In this document: positions 9,948 through 18,710 of the stretch, piece after piece
Layout of the letters: every line of letters begins with the position of its first letter
Numbering within the stretch: position 1 is the first letter of the stretch
Source: Pacificibacter marinus
GTDB taxonomy: Bacteria; Pseudomonadota; Alphaproteobacteria; Rhodobacterales; Rhodobacteraceae
Direction of reading: 5' to 3'
DNA length: 64,000 nt
Assembly: GCF_018860665.1 (NCBI RefSeq)
Contig: NZ_JAHKPK010000062.1
Span: forward strand, 62,001 to 126,000
Notes under the pieces: generated by a model
The model's database searches: none
Told to the model about the DNA's origin: nothing
Seen by the model: the letters and a program-made list of their open reading frames with translations, nothing else
Translations under genes and position numbers: made by a program

Positions 9948-12073
9948 TCTTTGATCTCAAACACGATCTGCCGACTAAGCTTAAAAACCATTCTATGTCA
10001 GCAGGGCGACCCAGCCCTATCGGGGCCACCTATGACGGGCAGGGCGTCAATTTCGCCGTATTCTCTGAACATGCTGAAAGGATCGATCTGTGTTTGTTTT
10101 CGGATGACGGCAAGCATGAGATCGCGCGTATTCCGCTATTGGAGCGTGATGGCGACGTCTGGCATATCTATGTCGCGGGTTTGAGCCCCGGTACGCGTTA
10201 TGGTTACCGCGTTCATGGGCCGTATAAGCCTGAAGAAGGTCACCGGTTTAACCCCAATAAATTGTTACTCGATCCCTATGCCAAGCGCCTGTCAGGTGAT
10301 TTGATTTGGGACGATGCAATCATGGGGTATACGATCGGAGCTAAGGAGAACGACGTCAGTTTTGATACTCGGGATTCAGCACCTTATGTGCAGCGTAGTG
10401 TTGTTGTGGATCCGAGTTTTCAGTGGGGCGATGATCGTCATCCTGAAACGCCATCGTCAGACACAGTGATTTATGAGGCCCATGTCAAAGGCATGACGGC
10501 TGAATTCCCTGATCTGCAAAACACGCAGCGTGGTAAATTTTTGGGCATGTCATCCGAACCTGTTTTGGAGCATTTAACCAAACTTGGCATCACCACGGTG
10601 CAGCTTATGCCTGTGCACGCGTTCTTAGACGATAAGTTTTTGCTAGAGGCTGGCCTGACCAATTTCTGGGGCTATCAGTCGATGGGATTTTTCGCGCCAG
10701 AACCACGCTATATGACCCAAGAAGGCATCTGGGAATTTCAAACCATGGTGCGCAGGTTTCATTCCGCTGGCATCGAGGTAATCTTGGATGTGGTGTACAA
10801 TCATTCGGGCGAGGGCAACGAGTTTGGGCCAACGCTGTCATTCAAAGGTCTCGACAACAAATCATACTATCGTTTGTCCGAAAATGAACGCCATTACATC
10901 AACGACACAGGCACCGGCAATACGTTGAACGTGCGCCATCCGATGGTGTTGCGTATGATCATGGACAGTCTGCGCTACTGGGTCGAAGTCATGCATGTCG
11001 ATGGGTTCCGCTTTGATTTGGCCACTGTGCTGGGACGCGAAGCTGAAGGGTTCAATCGCAAGGGCGGGTTCTTGGATTCGCTTGGACAAGACCCCGTGCT
11101 GAGCAATGTGAAATTGATCGCTGAGCCTTGGGACATCGGCCCCGGCGGTTATCAGCTAGGCAATTGGCCGCATCCGTTTTTAGAGTATAACGACAAATTT
11201 CGAGATGACATGCGCAAGTTTTGGCGGGGCGATCAGGGCATGATGCCTTTGATCGGTCGCCGTCTTTTGGGCAGTGCGATGACCTTTGATCATTCTGGGC
11301 GGGCGGCAACCAGTTCGATCAATTTTGTCACCTGTCACGATGGTATGACCCTGCGCGACACCGTCAGCTACAACGTCAAGCATAATGAGGCCAATGGCGA
11401 AGACAATCGCGACGGCAAAGACGACAATTATTCGGACAACATGGGCGTTGAAGGCCCCACGGATGATCCCGCCATCAATGCCGCGCGCGCCCAACGCCAG
11501 CGTAATTTCCTAGCCTGTTCATTCCTGTCACAAGGTACGCCGATGATTTTGGCTGGCGATGAGATTGGCAACACGCAAAACGGCAACAACAACACCTTTG
11601 GCCAAGACAACCCCATCGGTTGGGTCAATTGGGGGGATGCAGATGAAGGCTTGCTCGCTTTTGTTCAAAAGCTGACAAAACTGCGCCGCGATCACAATGT
11701 TTTACGCCAATTGCGGTTCTTGCACGCGCGACCACGTCTCAAAGATGGCAAGCCAGATGTGTTTTGGCGCATGCCCAATGGCATGCCGCCAACCCGTGCC
11801 GAGTGGGAAAGCCCTGAGACCAAAACCATTTGCACCGAAGTGCGTACATCTTACGGCACGCCTGAATACCGTGCCTCTGACGATGTGCTGTTTTTGGTGA
11901 TCAACAATGATGGCGATGTCGAAGTCACATTGCCTCCATGTGCTGATGATATGACATGGGAATTGATTCTTGATACATCTGCACCCGATGCGGGTGCGCA
12001 ATGCGTCACGGGCGATAACGCACTCATTCGGGCCGCTTCGGTCTGTGTCTTCGCGCTGATGCCTGCCACTTAA
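9944..12073 (+). CDS. glgX: glycogen debranching enzyme
   Basis: A 709-residue GH13 isoamylase-type debranching enzyme. It has an N-terminal CBM48 module (GATYDGQGVNFAVFSEHAE) and the catalytic triad Asp358 in DGFRFDLAT, Glu394 in IAEPWDIG and Asp466 in TCHDGMT. It hydrolyses alpha-1,6 branches of phosphorylase-trimmed glycogen. The GTG at 9944 is coupled to glgA as GTGA; an in-frame ATG at 9995, just before GRPSPIGATYDG, is a plausible shorter start. No glgP phosphorylase lies in this window, so the usual partner must be elsewhere or replaced. Confidence 0.94.
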   Translation: MIFDLKHDLPTKLKNHSMSAGRPSPIGATYDGQGVNFAVFSEHAERIDLCLFSDDGKHEIARIPLLERDGDVWHIYVAGLSPGTRYGYRVHGPYKPEEGHRFNPNKLLLDPYAKRLSGDLIWDDAIMGYTIGAKENDVSFDTRDSAPYVQRSVVVDPSFQWGDDRHPETPSSDTVIYEAHVKGMTAEFPDLQNTQRGKFLGMSSEPVLEHLTKLGITTVQLMPVHAFLDDKFLLEAGLTNFWGYQSMGFFAPEPRYMTQEGIWEFQTMVRRFHSAGIEVILDVVYNHSGEGNEFGPTLSFKGLDNKSYYRLSENERHYINDTGTGNTLNVRHPMVLRMIMDSLRYWVEVMHVDGFRFDLATVLGREAEGFNRKGGFLDSLGQDPVLSNVKLIAEPWDIGPGGYQLGNWPHPFLEYNDKFRDDMRKFWRGDQGMMPLIGRRLLGSAMTFDHSGRAATSSINFVTCHDGMTLRDTVSYNVKHNEANGEDNRDGKDDNYSDNMGVEGPTDDPAINAARAQRQRNFLACSFLSQGTPMILAGDEIGNTQNGNNNTFGQDNPIGWVNWGDADEGLLAFVQKLTKLRRDHNVLRQLRFLHARPRLKDGKPDVFWRMPNGMPPTRAEWESPETKTICTEVRTSYGTPEYRASDDVLFLVINNDGDVEVTLPPCADDMTWELILDTSAPDAGAQCVTGDNALIRAASVCVFALMPAT

Positions 12074-12094
12074 TTTTGCTAAAGGATTTCTACG

Positions 12095-13720
12095 ATGACG
12101 AAAAAAACGATCAATACCGCACCGATAGAAGGTCAAAAACCGGGAACGTCGGGCTTGCGTAAAAAATGCCGTGTTTTCATGACAGAGCATTACCTAGAGA
12201 ACTTTGTCCAAGCCATTTTTGATGGCATTGGCGGGGTTCAAGGCAAAACCTTGATCGTTGGTGGCGACGGGCGTTTTTACAACGACAAAGCCACGGAAAT
12301 TATTCTGCGCATGGCTGCGGCCAACGGAGCGGCAAAAGCCATCGCAGGGCAAAACGGTTTGCTGTCAACGCCTGCTGCGTCGCATTTGATCCGGTCGATG
12401 AAAACGGACGGCGGCATCATCCTGTCAGCCAGTCACAATCCCGGCGGCCTCGATGAAGACTTCGGCATCAAGTTCAACATGGCCAACGGTGGACCAGCGC
12501 CTGAAAGCGTCACAGACGCGATTTTCGGTGTGACCAAATCGATTAAAGAATACCATATCTTTGAGGGTGGCTCCGTTGATCTGTCCGTGATTGGCGCTGC
12601 AACTCTTGGCGATATGCAAATCGAGATCGTTGATCCGGTCTCGGCCTATGTTGATTTGATGCAAAGTCTGTTTGATTTTCCCGCCATTGGCAAAATGATC
12701 GCGGGCGGCACGGCCATTCGCTTTGACGCGATGAATGCCATCACGGGACCATATGCTTCTGCGATTATCGAAGACCTGTTGGGGGCCGCCAAAGGCTCTG
12801 TCGTGCATGGCACACCACTGCCTGATTTCGGCGGTATGCACCCTGATCCCAACCCGACTTGGGCCCATGAGTTGATGGATGAAATGATGGGGGAAAACGC
12901 ACCAGCTTTCGGTTGTGCTTCTGATGGTGACGGCGATCGTAATATGATCGTTGGTCCCAATTGTTACGTCAGCCCCTCTGATAGTCTTGCGGTGATTGCC
13001 GCCAACGCCACCGTGGCACCGGGGTATGCTGGGGGTCTCAAAGGCGTTGCGCGCTCAATGCCTACGTCGGCGGCTGTGGACCGTGTGGCTGATGCGCTTG
13101 GCATCGCATGTTACGAGACGCCAACAGGATGGAAATTCTTTGGCAATCTGATGGACGATGGCCGCGTGTCTTTGTGTGGCGAAGAAAGCTTTGGTACAGG
13201 CTCTGATCACGTGCGGGAAAAAGATGGTGTTTGGGCTGTCCTGATGTGGCTTAACATCATGGCTGCTACAGGCAAATCTGTGCCTCAAATCATGCAAGAT
13301 CATTGGGCCAAGTTCGGTCGCAACTACTATTCACGCCACGATTTTGAAGCGATTGAAAGCGACAAGGCCGATGCGATGATTACCGCGTTGCGCGGTGCTT
13401 TGGCGGGTCTGAAAGGTCAAAGCTTTGGTGCGCTCACAGTCGAGGCGGCGGATGACTATTCCTACCTTGATCCGGTGGATGGCAGTACCTCTGCGCATCA
13501 AGGTGTTCGGGTTGTGTTTGAAGGTGGCGCGCGTTTTGTCGTGCGCTTGTCTGGCACTGGCACAAGCGGCGCAACGCTGCGGCTCTATGTTGAAAAACTG
13601 GACTTGAACGATTTCGATCAAGACCCGCAAGACGCCTTAGCTGATGTTCTCAAAGCGGCACATACGATCATTCAGATTGAAGAGTTCTCTGGCCGTACGG
13701 CGCCAGATGTCATCACATAA
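12095..13720 (+). CDS. pgm: phosphoglucomutase (alpha-D-glucose specific)
   Basis: A 541-residue alpha-D-phosphohexomutase. The phosphoserine loop LSASHNPGG holds Ser113, the metal loop DGDGDRN lies at about 277-283, the sugar-binding GEESFGTGSDH is present, and the C-terminal phosphate-binding RLSGTGTSGAT is intact. It interconverts glucose 6-phosphate and glucose 1-phosphate, linking the glg operon to central metabolism. An SD AAGGAT precedes the ATG, 21 bases after glgX, so it is most likely the last gene of the operon. A hairpin follows at 13757-13784. Confidence 0.96.
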   Translation: MTKKTINTAPIEGQKPGTSGLRKKCRVFMTEHYLENFVQAIFDGIGGVQGKTLIVGGDGRFYNDKATEIILRMAAANGAAKAIAGQNGLLSTPAASHLIRSMKTDGGIILSASHNPGGLDEDFGIKFNMANGGPAPESVTDAIFGVTKSIKEYHIFEGGSVDLSVIGAATLGDMQIEIVDPVSAYVDLMQSLFDFPAIGKMIAGGTAIRFDAMNAITGPYASAIIEDLLGAAKGSVVHGTPLPDFGGMHPDPNPTWAHELMDEMMGENAPAFGCASDGDGDRNMIVGPNCYVSPSDSLAVIAANATVAPGYAGGLKGVARSMPTSAAVDRVADALGIACYETPTGWKFFGNLMDDGRVSLCGEESFGTGSDHVREKDGVWAVLMWLNIMAATGKSVPQIMQDHWAKFGRNYYSRHDFEAIESDKADAMITALRGALAGLKGQSFGALTVEAADDYSYLDPVDGSTSAHQGVRVVFEGGARFVVRLSGTGTSGATLRLYVEKLDLNDFDQDPQDALADVLKAAHTIIQIEEFSGRTAPDVIT

Positions 13721-13756
13721 GCTGTTGTAAATACGTTAATATTCGAATGAAGAAGA

Positions 13757-13784
13757 GCGCGCTCACACTCAGGTGTTGGCGCGC
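13757..13784 (+). terminator. hairpin after pgm
   Basis: GCGCGCTCACAC (13757-13768) can pair with GTGTTGGCGCGC (13773-13784) with two mismatches and a four-base loop. It is followed by CCTTAAATTTT, a weak U-tract. The position between the convergent pgm and AhpD-like genes suits a terminator, but the tail is not ideal. Confidence 0.45.
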
Positions 13785-13809
13785 CCTTAAATTTTAGATC
13801 TCGAAAGAA

Positions 13810-14412
13810 TTAAACTTCGAGAGGCTTGTCACTACGTGTCCATGCGAGTGGTTTGAACACTTCGTCAACAGGTGTTTCTGCGACGTGGTTGATGTAGTTC
13901 GACATGGTTTTTTGAGCTAGACCCAAGATCACGTCAAGCACCGCGCGGTGGCCATAGCCTGCGTCGAAGAAAGTTTGCATCTGTGCCTCAGATACGTTGC
14001 CGCGTGCGCGAACCATTTGAACAGTGAACGTGCGCAGAGCTTCGAGTTTCGCAGTTGGCAGCGGCGTTTCTGTGCGCAGTGCTTCTGTGATCTCATCAGA
14101 CACTTTCATCATTTTTGCGATGCCTGTGTGTGCTGGAACGCAGTAGTGGCACGCGTGCTCAACGTTGATCGACTGCCAAACAACTGTCAGCTCATCCGCA
14201 TCAAAGTCAGTTTCAGTGAAGAGTTTGTGAAGGATTTGGTAGCCTTCGTAAGCTTGTGGGCTTTCAGCCAAAACTTTGTGCAAGCCTGGCAGGCGGCCGA
14301 ACGCTTTTTGTGAGTTTTCCAAGAAAGGCTTGGACGCTTCTGGAGCCGTTTCGAGGTCGTGTGATGGGAAGTTCAACATCTGAATATCTTTCATAAAGTT
14401 TGTATATTGCAT
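13810..14412 (-). CDS. carboxymuconolactone decarboxylase/AhpD-like family protein
   Basis: A 200-residue protein of the AhpD/CMD superfamily. The redox-type motif is visible as EHACHYCVPAH, with Cys88 and Cys91 in a CXXC arrangement. Such proteins act as thiol-dependent peroxidase-like enzymes, though many are uncharacterised. The exact start is uncertain: ATGs at 14412, 14394 and 14379 are in frame, and the last gives the family-like beginning MLNFPSHDL. It is divergent from a TetR regulator, with a 16-base palindrome between them, so TetR repression is likely. Confidence 0.75.
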   Translation of the reverse strand: MQYTNFMKDIQMLNFPSHDLETAPEASKPFLENSQKAFGRLPGLHKVLAESPQAYEGYQILHKLFTETDFDADELTVVWQSINVEHACHYCVPAHTGIAKMMKVSDEITEALRTETPLPTAKLEALRTFTVQMVRARGNVSEAQMQTFFDAGYGHRAVLDVILGLAQKTMSNYINHVAETPVDEVFKPLAWTRSDKPLEV

Positions 14413-14424
14413 CTTTATGCTTTA

Positions 14425-14464
14425 TTGAGTGATCACTCAAGTATATAATTGAGCAATCGTTCAA
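14425..14464. promoter_or_regulatory. candidate TetR operator pair in the divergent promoter
   Basis: TTGAGTGATCACTCAA at 14425-14440 is a perfect 16-base palindrome. TTGAGCAATCGTTCAA at 14449-14464 is a degenerate copy of the same dyad, centred 24 bases away and ending 14 bases before the TetR start. Placement between the divergent regulator and target is the usual arrangement for an autoregulated TetR repressor. Confidence 0.65.
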
Positions 14465-14478
14465 CAATTGGTGATCCA

Positions 14479-15051
14479 ATGCCCCGCAAACCGAATTATG
14501 ACAGGACTGACCTGATCAACCGCTCCCGTGATCTGTTTTGGCAACGCGGCTGGGCGGGCACCTCTTTGAAAGATCTGGAAGCTGTTTTGCACATGAAGCC
14601 CGGCAGTTTTTATGCTGCCTTTGGATCCAAAGACGCTTTGTTCGAGCTTGCTATGGCTCAATATGCAGCGGATGGGCTGGCGCGCATCAATGCGTTGGTT
14701 GAAAAACATGGCGCGCTCAAAGCGCTGCAACGCTTTCCTATGATGGCCATAGACAATGACGATGCGCCCGCGAAAGCCTGTATGTTGTCCAAAACTTTGT
14801 TAGAGCTTCAAGCGCACAAGCACCCATTGGCAAAAGAAGCCAATCAGCATCTGCTGCGTATGGAGGGCAGTTTTGCCGACCTCTTTGCACAGGCGCAATC
14901 ATGTGGTGACATTGATGATGCGCATGACCCCAAAGTGCTTGCACGGCGATATCAGTCGGACCTTTTGGGTTTGCGTGTATCTGCCGAGCGTGAAGGTTGC
15001 GATGCGCGCGCTATCGCAACAGAGATCGCCGACAGCTTGGCGCGTCTTTGA
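14479..15051 (+). CDS. TetR/AcrR family transcriptional regulator
   Basis: A 190-residue TetR regulator. The N-terminal helix-turn-helix is clear: LINRSRDLFWQRGWAGTS followed by LKDLEAVLHMKPGSFYAAFG, and the rest is the ligand-binding domain. I chose ATG 14479 because upstream in-frame TTG at 14449 falls inside the candidate operator; the protein then begins MPRKPNYDRTDL as is common for the group. It probably represses the divergent AhpD-like gene and itself through the palindromes at 14425-14464. The effector is unknown, but the target suggests an electrophile or oxidant. Confidence 0.88.
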   Translation: MPRKPNYDRTDLINRSRDLFWQRGWAGTSLKDLEAVLHMKPGSFYAAFGSKDALFELAMAQYAADGLARINALVEKHGALKALQRFPMMAIDNDDAPAKACMLSKTLLELQAHKHPLAKEANQHLLRMEGSFADLFAQAQSCGDIDDAHDPKVLARRYQSDLLGLRVSAEREGCDARAIATEIADSLARL

Positions 15052-15250
15052 CCTTCCAGATGCATGCCGTAGAAAATGCGAAGGATGGCGTGGGCAACGC
15101 TCTGCGTCGCTGCGCGTGATGTCTTTGTGTCTCAACCATGACGGTTTAAAAATCACGCTTTTTAGATTTTACAAAAGGTTTCCGGCAAAGGATTGAATTT
15201 TTGCGCGCGGCAAGTTTAAATTGCTATGGTGGAAAATAGGGAGAGGTTTC

Positions 15251-16276
15251 ATGTCTGATAGCGGTATAAAGAACATGGAGCAATTTGCCGCGATCAGTGG
15301 GATTTCCAGACCGACCGTTTCCAAATATTTTAATGACCCCGATAGCGTACGCCGATCTTCGCGCGAACGCATTGAAGCCGCGATAGATAAATATAATTAT
15401 CGACCCAACATCTATGCGATGAACCAAAACAGAGCGATGACCAAAAACATTGGTATCGTTGTGCCTCTGTTGTCGGATACGTATTTTGCCGAAATTGCAC
15501 GGAACCTTGAACAGCATTGTATTGACGCAGGATATCGGCCGACGATGTTCAGTTCGCACGGCGATCCAAAGTTTGAAGTCGAAATCCTCGACAACCTCCG
15601 TTCGCTCAAACCCGCGGGTGTGTTGATTGCGCCATTAGGCCGCGCGTCAAATCGAGATGTCCTTGAAAAATTCTGCGAAGATGTACCGACGCTCATATTT
15701 GATAGTAAAGTCGGAGAAATAGGGATCGAATTTGTTGGCTCTGACAATGTGCAGTTTGCGAGAGACATTACAGATTACTTATGTCGTTCGGGTGAGCCGC
15801 CGTGCTTTTTTGAGATGAAGACACCTGCGAACCCGAATGCGCACCGTCGCCGCCAAAGTTATTTAGATGCTATGGCTTCGTTCGGGTTCGAGCCGCAGGT
15901 GATCTCTATCGAAGGAGAAGGCTGGGCTTTTGAAGAAATCGGGTTCCGAGGTGCGAACGATGCCTTGGCCCGTAAGCTGTTTTCAACGAACACCATCTTG
16001 TGCAGCAATGACCGCTTGGCCATTGGCTTTTTGACAGCCTGTTACGAAAATGGACTTTCTGTTGGCCGCTCAGAAGGGGATGCGATTCGGGTTGCGGGGC
16101 AGGATGGTCATCGGCTGACTCGCTATACTTGCCCCCCATTGACAACGGTTTCGCACAACTATGAAGCTGTCTCATTACAGGCGGCAAAGGCCTTGTTTGC
16201 TGCTATTGATGGCGAAGAAAATCCTTGGAAAAGCACGCGGATAGAAGGAAAGTTGATCTTGCGTGCGTCAGCTTAG
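15251..16276 (+). CDS. LacI family regulator of the polyol operon
   Basis: A 341-residue LacI-family protein. The N-terminal helix-turn-helix reads FAAISGISRPTVSKYFNDP, the hinge RIEAAIDKYNYRPN follows, and a periplasmic-binding-protein-like effector domain fills the rest. ATG 15251 follows a strong SD (AGGGAGAGG). It is immediately upstream of the polyol ABC operon, and a perfect 22-base palindrome lies between its stop and the transporter. It is most likely a repressor relieved by a polyol. An imperfect dyad TTGCGCGCGGCAA at 15201-15213, just upstream of its own start, could give autoregulation. Confidence 0.9.
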   Translation: MSDSGIKNMEQFAAISGISRPTVSKYFNDPDSVRRSSRERIEAAIDKYNYRPNIYAMNQNRAMTKNIGIVVPLLSDTYFAEIARNLEQHCIDAGYRPTMFSSHGDPKFEVEILDNLRSLKPAGVLIAPLGRASNRDVLEKFCEDVPTLIFDSKVGEIGIEFVGSDNVQFARDITDYLCRSGEPPCFFEMKTPANPNAHRRRQSYLDAMASFGFEPQVISIEGEGWAFEEIGFRGANDALARKLFSTNTILCSNDRLAIGFLTACYENGLSVGRSEGDAIRVAGQDGHRLTRYTCPPLTTVSHNYEAVSLQAAKALFAAIDGEENPWKSTRIEGKLILRASA

Positions 16277-16283
16277 CTGCCAT

Positions 16284-16305
16284 ATATTTTACGCGCGTAA
16301 AATAT
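16284..16305. promoter_or_regulatory. 22-base perfect palindrome, operator of the polyol ABC operon
   Basis: The palindrome has the core TTTTACGCGCGTAAAA and is perfect over 22 bases, centred between 16294 and 16295. It starts seven bases after the LacI stop and lies 67 bases before the binding-protein start. The central CG and position make it the likely site of the LacI regulator encoded just upstream. Confidence 0.7.
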
Positions 16306-16371
16306 TGATTGACGCGAGCATAGTTTATCCCCTACCTTGATTGGACTACATCTAATCAGGGAGGATTTCAG

Positions 16372-17688
16372 ATGTCTTTGAAGAATACACTTTGTGCGGC
16401 AACCGCGCTTACACTGGTCACGGCGACTGGTGCGATGGCGGCAGACCCCACAGCAACAATCACCATCGCGACAGTAAACAACGGCGACATGATCCGTATG
16501 CAGGGCTATACAGATCAGTTCACCGCAGAAACTGGCATTGCCGTTGACTGGGTGACATTGGAAGAAAATGTTTTGCGCCAACGCGTCACAACTGACATCA
16601 CCACCAAGGGTGGCCAGTTCGACGTTATGACAATCGGCATGTATGAGACACCGATTTGGGGTGCAAACGATTGGCTTGTGCCACTGAACGACCTGTCAGC
16701 TGAATACGACGTTGACGATATCTTGCCAGCAATGCGCAATGGCCTGTCACATGACGGCACACTTTATGCAGCACCATTCTACGGCGAAAGCTCAATGGTT
16801 ATGTATCGCACAGACCTGATGGAAGCTGCTGGTCTAGACATGCCAAAAGACCCAACTTGGCAGTTCATCCGCGAAGCGGCTGCAGCCATGGATGACCCTG
16901 CAAACGACGTAAACGGTATCTGTTTGCGTGGTAAAGCTGGTTGGGGCGAGGGCGGTGCCTTCATCACGGTCACAGGTAACTCATTCGGCGCGCGCTGGTT
17001 TGATGAAGACTGGAACGCTCAGTTCGATCAACCTGAATGGTCTGACGCTCTGAACTTCTACGTTAACTTGATGAACGACTACGGTCCTGAAGGTTACGCG
17101 ACAAACGGTTTCAACGAAAACCTGTCTTTGTTTAACCAAGGCAAATGTGGCATGTGGATTGACGCGACTGTTGCGGCATCCTTTGTGACTGGCGACGATT
17201 CAACAGTGAAAGACTCTGTCGGTTTCGCTTTGGCTCCAAATGCTGAAGGCATCGAGAAGCGTTCAAACTGGCTTTGGGCATGGGCTCTTGCGATCCCAGC
17301 AGGTACACAGCAAGAAGCTGAAGCGAAGACTTTCATCGAATGGGCAACATCTAAAGCCTACATCGAATTGGTTGCGGCAAATGAGGGTTGGGCAAACGTT
17401 CCTCCAGGTGCGCGTACATCATTGTACGAAAACCCAGAGTACCTGAAAGTGCCTTTCGCGCAGATGACTCTGGACTCAATCAACGCTGCTGATCCAAACA
17501 ACCCAAGCGTCCAGCCGGTTCCATATGTTGGTATCCAGTTTGTTGCTATTCCTGAGTACGCAGGCATGGCGACTGAAGTAAGCCAAGAATTCTCTGCGGC
17601 TTATGCTGGTCAACAGACTGTTGAGGAAGCGCTTGAGAAAGCTCAAGCGATTACCAATGACACTATGGAAGCCGCTGGCTACCGCTAG
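16372..17688 (+). CDS. polyol ABC transporter, periplasmic substrate-binding protein
   Basis: A 438-residue family 1 extracellular solute-binding protein. It has an N-terminal Sec signal peptide with likely cleavage after TGAMA near residue 23. The body resembles the sorbitol/mannitol binding protein (SmoE-like), with LYAAPFYGESSMVMYRTDL and the ligand-domain tryptophans. A strong SD AGGGAGGA precedes the ATG. A perfect hairpin terminator follows directly, which would keep the binding protein at a higher level than the membrane parts. The ligand is inferred from the mannitol-type dehydrogenase downstream; a sugar other than mannitol/sorbitol is possible. Confidence 0.88.
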   Translation: MSLKNTLCAATALTLVTATGAMAADPTATITIATVNNGDMIRMQGYTDQFTAETGIAVDWVTLEENVLRQRVTTDITTKGGQFDVMTIGMYETPIWGANDWLVPLNDLSAEYDVDDILPAMRNGLSHDGTLYAAPFYGESSMVMYRTDLMEAAGLDMPKDPTWQFIREAAAAMDDPANDVNGICLRGKAGWGEGGAFITVTGNSFGARWFDEDWNAQFDQPEWSDALNFYVNLMNDYGPEGYATNGFNENLSLFNQGKCGMWIDATVAASFVTGDDSTVKDSVGFALAPNAEGIEKRSNWLWAWALAIPAGTQQEAEAKTFIEWATSKAYIELVAANEGWANVPPGARTSLYENPEYLKVPFAQMTLDSINAADPNNPSVQPVPYVGIQFVAIPEYAGMATEVSQEFSAAYAGQQTVEEALEKAQAITNDTMEAAGYR

Positions 17689-17700
17689 GAGCTCCTCCTG

Positions 17701-17740
17701 ATCGAAGGGCGGGCGCTGAGTTCGCCCTTCGATTTATTTG
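17701..17740 (+). terminator. intra-operon terminator/attenuator after the binding protein
   Basis: ATCGAAGGGCG (17701-17711) pairs perfectly with CGCCCTTCGAT (17723-17733) around an 11-base loop, followed by TTATTTG. It lies between the binding-protein gene and the first permease, so some transcripts should end here. Confidence 0.8.
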
Positions 17741-17821
17741 GTCTCCCCCCCAGTTTGCTTTTACGACTCAAATTAGTGTGCTCGCCATAATTCAGCGCGC
17801 TCGCGAAAGGTGAAGTTTCCA

Positions 17822-18697
17822 ATGGCTACCAAAGCATCCCGTTCCGCTGCTCGTATTATGATGGCCCCTGCCGTTGTCCTTCTTTTGGGATGGATGCTGG
17901 TGCCGCTTATATTGACGCTCTGGTTCTCGTTTACAAAATATCTTCCGATGCGTGGCGATAGCATCGAACGTGGCCTTGATTGGGTCGGGTTTGACAACTA
18001 CGCACGCTTCTTATCATCCAGCGCTTTCTGGCCCTCAGTTCAAACCACTCTCGTTATGGTGGGCGGCGTTTTGATCATCACATTGGTGTTCGGCATTTTG
18101 CTCGCAATGCTTCTTGATCAACCGATTTGGGGGCAGGGCATCGTCCGTATCCTCGTGATCGCGCCGTTCTTTGTTATGCCAACAGTGTCCGCACTGGTTT
18201 GGAAAAACATGATGATGGACCCGGTCAACGGTATATTTTCGCATCTGTGGCGTTTCTTTGGGGCCGAACCGATTGCCTGGTTGCAAGACGCGTCTCTGAC
18301 CTCAATCATTATGATTGCGTCATGGCAGTGGTTGCCTTTTGCGACACTGATCTTGCTGACGGCGATCCAATCTCTTGACAGCGAGCAACTCGAAGCCGCT
18401 GAAATTGATGGTGCTTCGCCTTTAAGCAGGTTTTTCTATATCGTGCTTCCGCACTTGGGGCGTGCCATTACGATTGTGACCCTCATCCAGACGATCTTTC
18501 TTTTGTCGATCTTTGCTGAGATCTTTGTCACAACCGGCGGTGCTTTTGGGACGCGTACACTGACATTCCTCATCTTCCAACGTGTCATCGACAGCCAAAA
18601 TATCGGACTTGGATCCGCAGGCGGCGTCTATGCCATCATCCTAGCCAATATCGTTGCTATCTTCTTGATGCGCATCGTTGGCAAAAATCTAGATTAG
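17822..18697 (+). CDS. polyol ABC transporter permease (SmoF-like)
   Basis: A 291-residue MalF/SmoF-type inner-membrane permease. Several hydrophobic membrane segments are visible, starting with RIMMAPAVVLLLGWMLVPLI, and the EAA loop that docks the ATPase reads EAAEIDGASPLSRFFYIVLP. ATG 17822 follows AAAGGTGAAG as SD; an in-frame GTG at 17810 lies within that SD. It works with the following permease to form the channel. Confidence 0.9.
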   Translation: MATKASRSAARIMMAPAVVLLLGWMLVPLILTLWFSFTKYLPMRGDSIERGLDWVGFDNYARFLSSSAFWPSVQTTLVMVGGVLIITLVFGILLAMLLDQPIWGQGIVRILVIAPFFVMPTVSALVWKNMMMDPVNGIFSHLWRFFGAEPIAWLQDASLTSIIMIASWQWLPFATLILLTAIQSLDSEQLEAAEIDGASPLSRFFYIVLPHLGRAITIVTLIQTIFLLSIFAEIFVTTGGAFGTRTLTFLIFQRVIDSQNIGLGSAGGVYAIILANIVAIFLMRIVGKNLD

Positions 18698-18710
18698 TAG
18701 GGGCAGACAT

